From NCBI GenBank assembly GCA_031260805.1, contig JAISKV010000009.1:1-50711 (forward strand): a DNA stretch of 50,711 nt. Reading direction: 5' to 3'. The stretch is from Rickettsiales bacterium (GTDB lineage: Bacteria; Pseudomonadota; Alphaproteobacteria; Rs-D84). How positions within the stretch are numbered: position 1 is the first letter of the stretch; every line of letters begins with the position of its first letter. Below the pieces are notes generated by a model that searched no databases, had not been told where the DNA came from, and saw nothing but the letters and a program-made list of their open reading frames with translations. This document shows, piece by piece, positions 24,858 through 34,988 of this stretch. A program made the position numbers and the translations under genes.

Positions 24858-25640
24858 ATGAAACGATTGCTTTTTATCTTTTATCTTTTAATTTTTATCT
24901 TGCCTGCGCCGCTGCATGCAGACGACCCTTTTGCGCTGGGGGACGCGGCATTCGGCAATCCGGCGACGATTGACGCAGGCGTACTCGGCGATGCGTCATT
25001 GAATGCAAATTCCGCATTCCGGGATGTTGACGGATTTGATATCGCGGGCGCGTATTTGGGAATGGACTTTGACGCGGTGCACAATTTGTTTTTCAAGCAA
25101 TCGGGCAGTTTGTACAGCCCGCGAAAAAAGAACTCGCTGATATACGCGATTGACGCGAATTGGAAAAATAATCTTGATTACGAATGCCGCCAGCAGAAAA
25201 TATTTGTCCCGGCGGAATTGGAAAAGTGCATCCGCAATCTGGCGACCAAGCGCGGGCTGCTGTACGCGTCCGAGTTGCACTTGGAACGGCCGCAAACCGG
25301 CGAAACGATAACGGTGTACTTCACCAGCAATCAAACCGGGAATATCGTCTGGCAGGTAGAGTATAAAAATGATGCGAACACCGCGGACGGCGCGGGGGAT
25401 AGTTTCTTGGACCAGCGCAACAAAAAGATATTAAAGTTCTGGCAGGATGTCTTGGACAAATACGGCCCGCCGAACAGCGGGGACGACACTTGGCTATCCA
25501 GCGATAATGAATTTGATCCGATGCTGCGCGCGTACTATGGCAAATTAACACTGTCTTATCTGGGTAAAAAGTCTGACGACGATGCGATGAACGCGATGAA
25601 ATCGCGCGAAGAATTTAATGCCAAGCCATATTCGTTTTAA
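24858..25640 (+). CDS. Exported protein of unknown function in the VirB8-like operon
   Basis: A 260-residue protein with a signal peptide (MKRLLFIFYLLIFILPAPLHA). No family was recognised. The mature part begins with a Gly/Ala/Asp-rich stretch (FALGDAAFGNPATIDAG), then GFDIAGAYLGMDFDAVHNLF, a phrase typical of periplasmic proteins with a 'GVRLGMS' repeat motif. Two or three cysteines and a basic-acidic tail follow. It lies 2 bases after VirB8-like gene B, so it is probably a partner of that pair, perhaps in the periplasmic part of the secretion machine (inference). Its signal peptide core is encoded by heptamers. yraN follows after 4 bases. Confidence 0.7.
   Translation: MKRLLFIFYLLIFILPAPLHADDPFALGDAAFGNPATIDAGVLGDASLNANSAFRDVDGFDIAGAYLGMDFDAVHNLFFKQSGSLYSPRKKNSLIYAIDANWKNNLDYECRQQKIFVPAELEKCIRNLATKRGLLYASELHLERPQTGETITVYFTSNQTGNIVWQVEYKNDANTADGAGDSFLDQRNKKILKFWQDVLDKYGPPNSGDDTWLSSDNEFDPMLRAYYGKLTLSYLGKKSDDDAMNAMKSREEFNAKPYSF
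24869..24902. repeat. Heptamer array encoding a signal-peptide core
   Basis: Words TTTTTAT, CTTTTAT, CTTTTAA, TTTTTAT, CTTGCCT encode F/I/Y/L residues about 4-15 of the protein starting at 24858. Confidence 0.85.
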
Positions 25641-25644
25641 CCGC

Positions 25645-25995
25645 ATGTCTCAATTCTCATCTTATCAGTCTGGAAAACTTGCAGAATTCTACGCGCGGTC
25701 GTTTTTGCGGCTCCATGGGTTTTCAATTGTGGAATCGCGGCATATCACGGGCCGCGGAACCGGCCGCGCGGAAATTGACATCATCGCGCGCCGCGGCAAA
25801 TTGCTGGTCTTTGTGGAAGTAAAACGCCGCGCGACCATAGAGCGCGGTTTTGCCGCGATTCGCACGGACCAGCGGATTCGGTTGCGCCGGGCGGCGGAAA
25901 ATTACTTTGCAAAAAACCAGTGGCGCGGCGACGCGCGGTTTGATGTGATCGTGGTATGCGGATGGCGCATTTTCTGGGCCCGGAATGTGATTTAG
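25645..25995 (+). CDS. yraN: YraN/UPF0102 family nuclease-like protein
   Basis: A 116-residue protein from the ATG at 25645 (MSQFSSYQSGKLAEFYARSF). The UPF0102 family has a PD-(D/E)XK-like fold resembling Holliday-junction resolvases: GRAEIDIIARRGKLLVFVEVKRR contains the E..D and E-x-K residues, preceded by SGKLAEFYA (Glu) and ending in RFDVIVV. Its function is not established. Eight residues of upstream frame overlap the preceding gene and are rejected. It is usually found next to rsmI and lpoA in proteobacteria, whereas here it closes the VirB8-like operon. Confidence 0.9.
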   Translation: MSQFSSYQSGKLAEFYARSFLRLHGFSIVESRHITGRGTGRAEIDIIARRGKLLVFVEVKRRATIERGFAAIRTDQRIRLRRAAENYFAKNQWRGDARFDVIVVCGWRIFWARNVI

Positions 25996-26002
25996 TTCCT
26001 GC

Positions 26003-26030
26003 TTGCAATAAACAATTTTCATGCTATAAT
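26003..26030 (+). promoter_or_regulatory. Promoter of the 49-residue lipoprotein gene
   Basis: TTGCAA, a 16-base spacer and a consensus TATAAT, with an AAAGGAG ribosome-binding site before the ATG at 26063. Confidence 0.65.
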
Positions 26031-26062
26031 TTATTCGTCAATCATGACAAAAGGAGAAAATT

Positions 26063-26212
26063 ATGAAAGTAGTATTCGCATTGGTTGCGGCCGCCATGCT
26101 GGCCGGTTGTGTCGGCTTTGTTGACGGCAAATCCAAATCAGGAAAAGCAACGCACGATCTGTATGTCCTGCATCCTGCCATCACAATTTCCGGGTATACT
26201 TCGGGATTGTAA
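26063..26212 (+). CDS. Small lipoprotein (49 residues)
   Basis: A short gene with a consensus promoter, a strong AAAGGAG site and its own terminator, so it is a complete small transcription unit. The signal peptide MKVVFALVAAAMLAGC has the lipobox LAGC with lipidation at C16. The mature part is about 34 residues (VGFVDGKSKSGKATHDLYVL then HPAITISGYTSGL). No family was recognised. It has the same size and architecture as the lipoprotein at 23292-23438 but little sequence similarity. High expression is likely from the signals. Confidence 0.8.
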   Translation: MKVVFALVAAAMLAGCVGFVDGKSKSGKATHDLYVLHPAITISGYTSGL

Positions 26213-26237
26213 AAAATCGCCCTCGGGCGATTTTTTA
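26211..26237 (+). terminator. Terminator of the 49-residue lipoprotein gene
   Basis: A6, stem ATCGCCC / GGGCGAT with loop TC, then T6. It starts on the lipoprotein stop codon and lies immediately upstream of the thioesterase gene. Confidence 0.85.
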
Positions 26238-26252
26238 GAGTGCGGTATCGCC

Positions 26253-26999
26253 ATGTCTGAAAAATTCTCGCAAAAAAAACAACTTAAAACTTACCAGTGC
26301 GACCGATTTGGCAACATGCGGCCGGTCATGCTGATGAACGAATTGCAGGCTGTCGCAGACACCCACGCGGACATGCTGGGGGCGGGGCGGGCGTACTGCA
26401 TGGAACACGGCATCGCATGGGTGGTCACGCATTATCTGATTGACATTATTGAATCGCCGCGCGAAACGGAAGAACTGGAATTCATAACCTGGCCGGCGGC
26501 ACATGATGAATTAAAGGCCGTGCGTGATTTCGAGGTGCGCGGCATGGACGGACGGTTGCTGGTCCGCGCAACCAGCCAGTGGATTTTGATAAACACGACG
26601 ACGCGGCGGCCGCTGCGTCTGTCGGAAAATCTGCCGTTTTGGTCGGTGGTTCCGCAGCGAGCGTATGACAGAACTTTTGATAAATTTGCAATGCATGATG
26701 CACAATTCACAATGCACAATTTTAATTGCAGATATGATGATGTGGATGTGAATCAGCATATAAATAATGCGGTATACGCGGTGTGGGCGACGGAGAGCGT
26801 CAGCTTTGAGTTTCAGAATTCGCACCGATTGACAAGATTGGAAATAAATTTCAAGAAAGAAATCCCGGCGAATACGCCGATGATTGCGGTGGCCGTTGCA
26901 ATTGATGGATTAATCAGCCATCATACGATTAAAACCGGCGATACCGTGAATGCGGATGTGATTTGCGAGTGGGCCATTCCAACTCACAACTCAAACTAA
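26253..26999 (+). CDS. Acyl-ACP thioesterase (FatA/FatB-like)
   Basis: Releases fatty acids from acyl-carrier protein. It has 248 residues from the ATG at 26253; the longer frame from 26085 runs through the lipoprotein gene and its terminator. It shows a double hot-dog fold. The first domain has RFGNMRPVMLMNELQAVAD, GIAWVVTHYLIDI and WILINTTTRRPLRL. The second has YDDVDVNQHINNAVYAVWA, in which N..H.NN is the conserved acyl-ACP thioesterase motif, and LEINFKKEI. A Met/His/Phe/Asn-rich stretch of about 12 residues joining the two domains is encoded by an ACAATGC heptamer array (26687-26722). The ribosome-binding site is weak and only 15 bases separate it from the terminator, so its own promoter is unclear. 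Confidence 0.88.
   Translation: MSEKFSQKKQLKTYQCDRFGNMRPVMLMNELQAVADTHADMLGAGRAYCMEHGIAWVVTHYLIDIIESPRETEELEFITWPAAHDELKAVRDFEVRGMDGRLLVRATSQWILINTTTRRPLRLSENLPFWSVVPQRAYDRTFDKFAMHDAQFTMHNFNCRYDDVDVNQHINNAVYAVWATESVSFEFQNSHRLTRLEINFKKEIPANTPMIAVAVAIDGLISHHTIKTGDTVNADVICEWAIPTHNSN
26687..26722. repeat. Heptamer array in the thioesterase gene
   Basis: Words GCAATGC, ATGATGC, ACAATTC, ACAATGC, ACAATTT read in frame as residues about 145-157 of the thioesterase, exactly in the linker between its two hot-dog domains. Confidence 0.85.
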
Positions 27000-27013
27000 T
27001 AACTATTTTTCAC

Positions 27014-27043
27014 TTTACTCGGACTCGGCAATTGTTTTACAAT
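27014..27043 (+). promoter_or_regulatory. Possible promoter of the OmpA-like gene
   Basis: TTTACT, an 18-base spacer and TACAAT. An AAGGGAAGGG ribosome-binding site follows, 5-14 bases before the ATG at 27065. Confidence 0.4.
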
Positions 27044-27064
27044 GAACCCAAGGGAAGGGTTTTT

Positions 27065-28255
27065 ATGCACAAAACAATTGCGATTATTCCATTGTTTTTA
27101 TTGGTTTTACCGGCGTTTGCTGATGCCGCGCTGCCGATTGTAAATGTATCCGCCGCCGGTGTTTCTGCGCGCAGCGCGTTTGGCGTCGCGCCGACGCCGC
27201 GCCCGGCCGCGCCCGCGCAGCGGGCTGTCGCGCGCACTGCAACCACACTGAAAACCGCGCCAATCGTGCAGACAGATGTGCTCTCCCCGCGCAGACCCAG
27301 CGATAATATTTGGGCCAAGAACGATGCCCCGGCCGCGCCGCGCGTCGCCGCGGTTGCAGCGCGGCCGTTCCCGCTGCCAGAAATTGACATGCTGGGCGAA
27401 GAAGAATTGGAAGTGGCGCAAATCCGCGAACAAACATTTGCAATGGACGCGCAACTTGAAAAACTGGCGAAATTGCAGGGTCGCGCGGACGCCAGCGCCG
27501 CAATGCCGGCGGAAACAAAGCGTGCTATATCTTCGTTTGATGCGCCGCGCAAAACTGCGGCGGTTGCCGCCCGGACAGCGCCGGAATTAGATAATCAAAT
27601 CGCAGTCCGCCGTGAAATCATCGGCATGGATGACAACGATTATATTGAAATGGCAACGCCGCGGACAACCGCGCGTACGGCCGCACGGGATGAAAATGAA
27701 TTTGCGAAACTATCCCCGGCAGAATTGAAACGCGCGTTCCATAAAACTTATATTTCCGGGAACAAGCATTTGTCGGCATACGCGATTGCGGACGACTTTA
27801 ATACGGCCAGCACGGTCAGCCGGTCTGCAGCCGGATTTGATTCCACGGCGGACTTGTCTGAAATGGGCGCGGGAATTCGGCCGCTGGAAATCAAGTTGGG
27901 ATTTCGCGGCGGGGACAGTTCGCTGTCGCGCGACAACTATAATTTGCTGTCCGAATATGCCGGAATTGTTGTGAATAATCCGAAACGGGCGATACAGATT
28001 TCAATTCCTGAAAATTCAACGCGGTCTTTTGACGATCGGAAACTGGCGGCGAAAAGATTGGCGATTGTGGAACAAGTACTGCATGACGGCGGTGTTGCGG
28101 ACGGACGGATTGTACCGGTGCTGTCAGAGCGGACGGACGACAGTTTTGTGCTGCGCGTGATTTCCAGCGATCAGTTCGAGTCAATAACGCAAAGCAAACG
28201 GGATATGTTTGGTGATAAAATCAGCGGCAAAACACAAAAAAGCATGACATGGTAA
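27065..28255 (+). CDS. Exported protein with degenerate OmpA-like C-terminal domain
   Basis: A 396-residue protein with a signal peptide (MHKTIAIIPLFLLVLPAFADA). Residues 25-100 are Ala/Pro/Arg/Val-rich low complexity. The middle (about 105-230) is acidic and helical (LGEEELEVAQIREQTF). The last 120 residues resemble an OmpA/MotB peptidoglycan-binding domain: LEIKLGFRGGDSSLSRDNYN, then a helix, KRAIQISIPENSTR, DDRKLAAKRLAIVEQVL and a 'GVADGRIVPV' strand. The usual NxxL..R residues are only partly kept. A role tethering the envelope to peptidoglycan is suggested. The ATG at 27065 is chosen for its ribosome-binding site and signal peptide; the in-frame upstream start at 26963 overlaps the thioesterase. 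A terminator follows directly. Confidence 0.75.
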   Translation: MHKTIAIIPLFLLVLPAFADAALPIVNVSAAGVSARSAFGVAPTPRPAAPAQRAVARTATTLKTAPIVQTDVLSPRRPSDNIWAKNDAPAAPRVAAVAARPFPLPEIDMLGEEELEVAQIREQTFAMDAQLEKLAKLQGRADASAAMPAETKRAISSFDAPRKTAAVAARTAPELDNQIAVRREIIGMDDNDYIEMATPRTTARTAARDENEFAKLSPAELKRAFHKTYISGNKHLSAYAIADDFNTASTVSRSAAGFDSTADLSEMGAGIRPLEIKLGFRGGDSSLSRDNYNLLSEYAGIVVNNPKRAIQISIPENSTRSFDDRKLAAKRLAIVEQVLHDGGVADGRIVPVLSERTDDSFVLRVISSDQFESITQSKRDMFGDKISGKTQKSMTW

Positions 28256-28283
28256 AAAAAAACGGCCACAAGGCCGTTTTTTT
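28255..28283 (+). terminator. Terminator of the OmpA-like gene
   Basis: A-run, stem AACGGCC / GGCCGTT around ACAA, then T7. It starts at the stop codon. Confidence 0.85.
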
Positions 28284-28400
28284 GAGGTATAAGGTTTAAG
28301 GTATAAGAGTGGCCAGTTCCCCTCCTATGGAGGGGGTGGCCGCAGGCCGGGGTGGTTTACAGGATTTAAGTGAAAAAGTGAATAGTGAAAAGAATGAAAC
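28284..28400. repeat. Composite interspersed repeat, copy B
   Basis: Heptamers AGGTATA/AGGTTTA (28285-28308), then the palindromic block GGCCAGTTCCCCTCC ... GGTGGTTTACAGG (28310-28363), then heptamers of the AGTGAAA family (28366-28400). The GACAAC block is missing. It fills the gap between a terminator and the next promoter. Confidence 0.85.
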
Positions 28401-28445
28401 TGATATAAAAATTCCTTTTAGTTTTTAATTTACAGTTATTTATGT

Positions 28446-28451
28446 TATAAT
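28446..28451 (+). promoter_or_regulatory. -10 box of the second cysteine-rich protein gene
   Basis: A consensus TATAAT ends 7 bases before the GTG at 28459; no good -35 is seen. A transcript from here would start at or near the GTG, leaving a leader of at most about 10 bases for the ATG at 28468. Confidence 0.45.
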
Positions 28452-28458
28452 TAGCAGC

Positions 28459-30429
28459 GTGAGAGAGATGAAGAGCAGATTATTCATTATTCATTATTCA
28501 TTATTAATTGCGTTTGCGGCATCAGACGCATTTGCTGCCATTAATGCGCCGGTGGTGCCCAAGGGCTTTGGCGATAATTTGACCAGTTTCAGCGGAAACA
28601 TGGGAGCGATTAACAATAATCAATGGAATAATTCAATAAACGGATACAGCGGCGCGGCAACCGGGCCGACTGCGAACTTTGGGAATTGTAATGCGGCGGT
28701 CATGCGGTGCGCGACGCCAAAGTGCGCGAACGGCGGCTGCACGGATATGGCGGTCGCGACGCCTATTGCCGCGGGATGCGTCCAGGTCACGGAAACTTGC
28801 GCCCAGCATGGCGACCCGCTGGTCCAGATGATTGCTGGCCAACTGGTGGCGAATTCAACGGCCAAGTCAAATGCGGCGAATGCTGCGGCGGCTGCCGCCG
28901 CGGGCGAGCAGAGCGCGGAGCAAATGGCTGCGATGCAGATGCAAATGCAGCAGATGCAGTCCCAGATGCAACAGCAGCAGGCGGAATCCGCTGCGCGTCT
29001 GGAACAGGCTTTGGAACAAAGCAGGGCAGAAGCGGCCGCAAACGCGGCGGCGATGCAATCGGCCGCGGCCGCGCAGTCCGCTGCGGCGACTCAATCCGCG
29101 CCGATGCAATCGGCGGATCAGATTGCAAGCGCCAGCGGCGTTTCAGCCGAAGTATTAATGCGCAACCAGGCATCCGGCGAAATATTGTCTAAATTGGAAA
29201 ATGTAACGGACGCGCTGGCGAATCTGAAAAAAAGAATGAATGATGTGTTTGCCTATGCTGGCTGCGATGACTTTGGAAACAACTGCACCGGGCCGAAACG
29301 CGTGGCCAAGTTCAAGGAAATGGCGAACGGATTTTTCACGCCGTACGAGCAGGTGCTGGAAGAAGCATACGACGCGCTGTCATACGCGCAGATTTTGGGC
29401 GTGGACCTGTCCGATATTTATATGTTCTTGTCGGATTCCTGCAACCAGTGGGGCCAGTTCATGTGCCAAGCCGGGGCTTCATTGTACGGGAATGATTGCG
29501 CGTGCAAGGCAGGGGCTAAACCGGCGGCCGGACAATCGGGATGCGCGTGCGAAGGGAAAAATCCACGATGCAAATTGCTGAAAGCATATTCTCTGAACGA
29601 TACGGACGCGGTGTACCAGGAATGGCTGTGGCCGGAAAAACAACAAAAAGAATGGGTGAAACAAACAGTATCAAAACCAATTTATGCCGCAGATGGAATA
29701 ACAATTGAAAGATATCAGGATGTTGTTGAAAATGTTCAGGTTGAAAATTGGAAAACTTCCGGTCATATAGAGGTTGGATGCGCGTCTGATGCGATTGAAA
29801 CTATTGGTATTTTCAAGAATCTGAAAAAGAAATCCAAGATAGATCCGGAAGTCCTGCAAATGATAATAAGTCAGGACGGGACGCCGCAGACAAAACAAGG
29901 CGTGTTTAATAAAGATGCGACATTGAAAAATTGCTTTACACACGATGGGAATACGCGAACGCAGGTTGATATTGATATCCTGCAACAATTGGTCGGAACC
30001 AAGTCATTGCCGCGCAATATTTGCCTGTCCGCGCGCAATACCGTCGCAGCGACCCAGTTGGTCGGCATGGCGTCCGGCACTTGGTGCGAAGAAACCGGCG
30101 GAACATGGGAAGCAGGACAGATTCATGTAGAGAATAAATGCAAATGTCCTGTAAATTCAAGTGCAAACTTGCTGGATGATGAAAATAAAATAGATTATAA
30201 ATGCAAATGTGAAACAGGTCGCATTATGGTCAACAACCAATGCATGAATGACAATGAATTTGCGGTATATATGGCAAACTATGTAGAATTGGGCAACGCG
30301 TCAACCAAAGATCAAATCCAGGCGTGCGCAGAAACTGCGAGACGGGCGCGAGATGATGGAAATACAGATTCAAGTGTGTTTACAGATTGTGTGAAGAAAA
30401 TCTCTGGAATGAATGAATATGGTAATTAA
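28459..30429 (+). CDS. Second large cysteine-rich exported protein
   Basis: 656 residues (653 if started at the ATG at 28468). The signal peptide MKSRLFIIHYSLLIAFAASDAFA has a heptamer-encoded core. Then come a Gly/Asn-rich segment, a cysteine cluster (NCNAAVMRCATPKCANGGC), and a long Ala/Gln/Met coiled-coil or low-complexity region (about 135-225). Next is a helical domain (SKLENVTDALANLKKRMNDV) with a cysteine-rich stretch (CNQWGQFMC...CACKAGAKPA...CACEGKNPRCK). The end has EGF-like pieces (CKCPVNSS, CKCETGRIMVNNQC). No named family was recognised. It shares style with the protein at 6427-8664, and probably both belong to a lineage-specific set of disulphide-rich envelope proteins. A terminator follows. 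Confidence 0.75.
   Translation: MREMKSRLFIIHYSLLIAFAASDAFAAINAPVVPKGFGDNLTSFSGNMGAINNNQWNNSINGYSGAATGPTANFGNCNAAVMRCATPKCANGGCTDMAVATPIAAGCVQVTETCAQHGDPLVQMIAGQLVANSTAKSNAANAAAAAAAGEQSAEQMAAMQMQMQQMQSQMQQQQAESAARLEQALEQSRAEAAANAAAMQSAAAAQSAAATQSAPMQSADQIASASGVSAEVLMRNQASGEILSKLENVTDALANLKKRMNDVFAYAGCDDFGNNCTGPKRVAKFKEMANGFFTPYEQVLEEAYDALSYAQILGVDLSDIYMFLSDSCNQWGQFMCQAGASLYGNDCACKAGAKPAAGQSGCACEGKNPRCKLLKAYSLNDTDAVYQEWLWPEKQQKEWVKQTVSKPIYAADGITIERYQDVVENVQVENWKTSGHIEVGCASDAIETIGIFKNLKKKSKIDPEVLQMIISQDGTPQTKQGVFNKDATLKNCFTHDGNTRTQVDIDILQQLVGTKSLPRNICLSARNTVAATQLVGMASGTWCEETGGTWEAGQIHVENKCKCPVNSSANLLDDENKIDYKCKCETGRIMVNNQCMNDNEFAVYMANYVELGNASTKDQIQACAETARRARDDGNTDSSVFTDCVKKISGMNEYGN
28480..28512. 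repeat. Heptamer array encoding a signal-peptide core
   Basis: Words TTATTCA, TTATTCA, TTATTCA, TTATTAA, TTGCGTT encode I/H/Y/S/L residues 8-18 of the cysteine-rich protein. The same words form the intergenic arrays around 34944-34966 and 39147-39290. Confidence 0.9.
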
Positions 30430-30458
30430 AAAAAACGCGGCCCGCCGCGTTTTTTTTA
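30427..30458 (+). terminator. Terminator of the second cysteine-rich protein gene
   Basis: A-run, stem ACGCGGC / GCCGCGT, then T8, starting at the stop codon. Confidence 0.85.
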
Positions 30459-30618
30459 AGGTATAAGGTTTGAGGTGAGAGGTATAAGAGCGGCCAGTTC
30501 CCCTCCTATGGAGGGGTGGCGCGCAGCGCTGGGGTGGTTTACAGGATTTAAGTAAAAAAGTGAATAGTGAAAAGAGTGAAAAAGGTGAAAATAACTCTTG
30601 TTCACTATGGTAGACAAC
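30457..30618. repeat. Composite interspersed repeat, copy C
   Basis: Heptamers AGGTATA/AGGTTTG/AGGTGAG (30458-30490), palindromic block GGCCAGTTCCCCTCC ... GGTGGTTTACAGG (30492-30544), heptamers GTGAAAA/GTGAATA (30552-30592), and a GACAAC block (TATGGTAGACAAC, 30606-30618). It lies in the 390-base convergent gap between the cysteine-rich protein gene and rpoC, which otherwise holds only further repeats. Confidence 0.85.
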
Positions 30619-30639
30619 AATAAGTAAACAATTCCAATT

Positions 30640-30721
30640 CCATCGTCATTCCGGGGGAGCGCAGCGAAACCCGGAATCTATTGGGCGTTGGATCCCGGGC
30701 CACGACCCGGGGTGATGATGG
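30640..30721. repeat. CATCGTCA-type inverted repeat
   Basis: CCATCGTCATTCC at the left and GGTGATGATGG at the right enclose the stems CCGGGGGAGC...CCCGG and GATCCCGGGCC...CCGGGG. Same family as 6319-6400 and 47588-47660. Confidence 0.8.
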
Positions 30722-30760
30722 CTTTGATATATCTGCTACTTCAACTGCCCCCAACTAAAA

Positions 30761-30792
30761 AACTGAACTCTGTACTCTGAACTCTGAAAACT
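30761..30792. repeat. Heptamer array (GAACTCT words)
   Basis: CTGAACT, CTGTACT, CTGAACT, CTGAAAA words just before the rpoC terminator; the same family as the hairpins at 40357-40424 and 40521-40571. Only one arm is present here. Confidence 0.85.
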
Positions 30793-30795
30793 ATT

Positions 30796-30819
30796 AAAAA
30801 ACGGCCGTTCGGCCGTTTT

Positions 30820-30822
<3 letters not shown>
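30796..30822 (-). terminator. Terminator of the rpoBC operon
   Basis: Perfect stem AAAAAACGGCCG / CGGCCGTTTTTT with a 2-base loop; symmetric and therefore bidirectional. It overlaps the rpoC stop codon. Confidence 0.88.
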
Positions 30823-34929
<4,107 letters not shown>

Positions 34930-34943
34930 TCGTTCTGCTCCAC

Positions 34944-34966
34944 TCTTCATTGTTCATTATTCATTG
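34944..34966. repeat. Heptamer array between rpoB and rpoC
   Basis: TTCATTG, TTCATTA, TTCATTG words (plus-strand reading), partly overlapping the possible upstream rpoC start. Beside it, AAAATC...GATTTT (34967-34996) forms a small hairpin over the rpoB stop codon. Confidence 0.8.
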
Positions 34967-34988
34967 AAAATCCGATGCGCTCGGCGCG

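Noticed and set aside
26085-26252. N-terminal extension of the thioesterase
   Set aside because: It would translate through the small lipoprotein gene and its terminator hairpin in another frame.
28866-29160. Overlapping Ala/Arg-rich reading frames on both strands inside the cysteine-rich protein gene
   Set aside because: They are shadows of a GC-rich, Ala/Gln/Met low-complexity stretch; no ribosome-binding sites and no family features.
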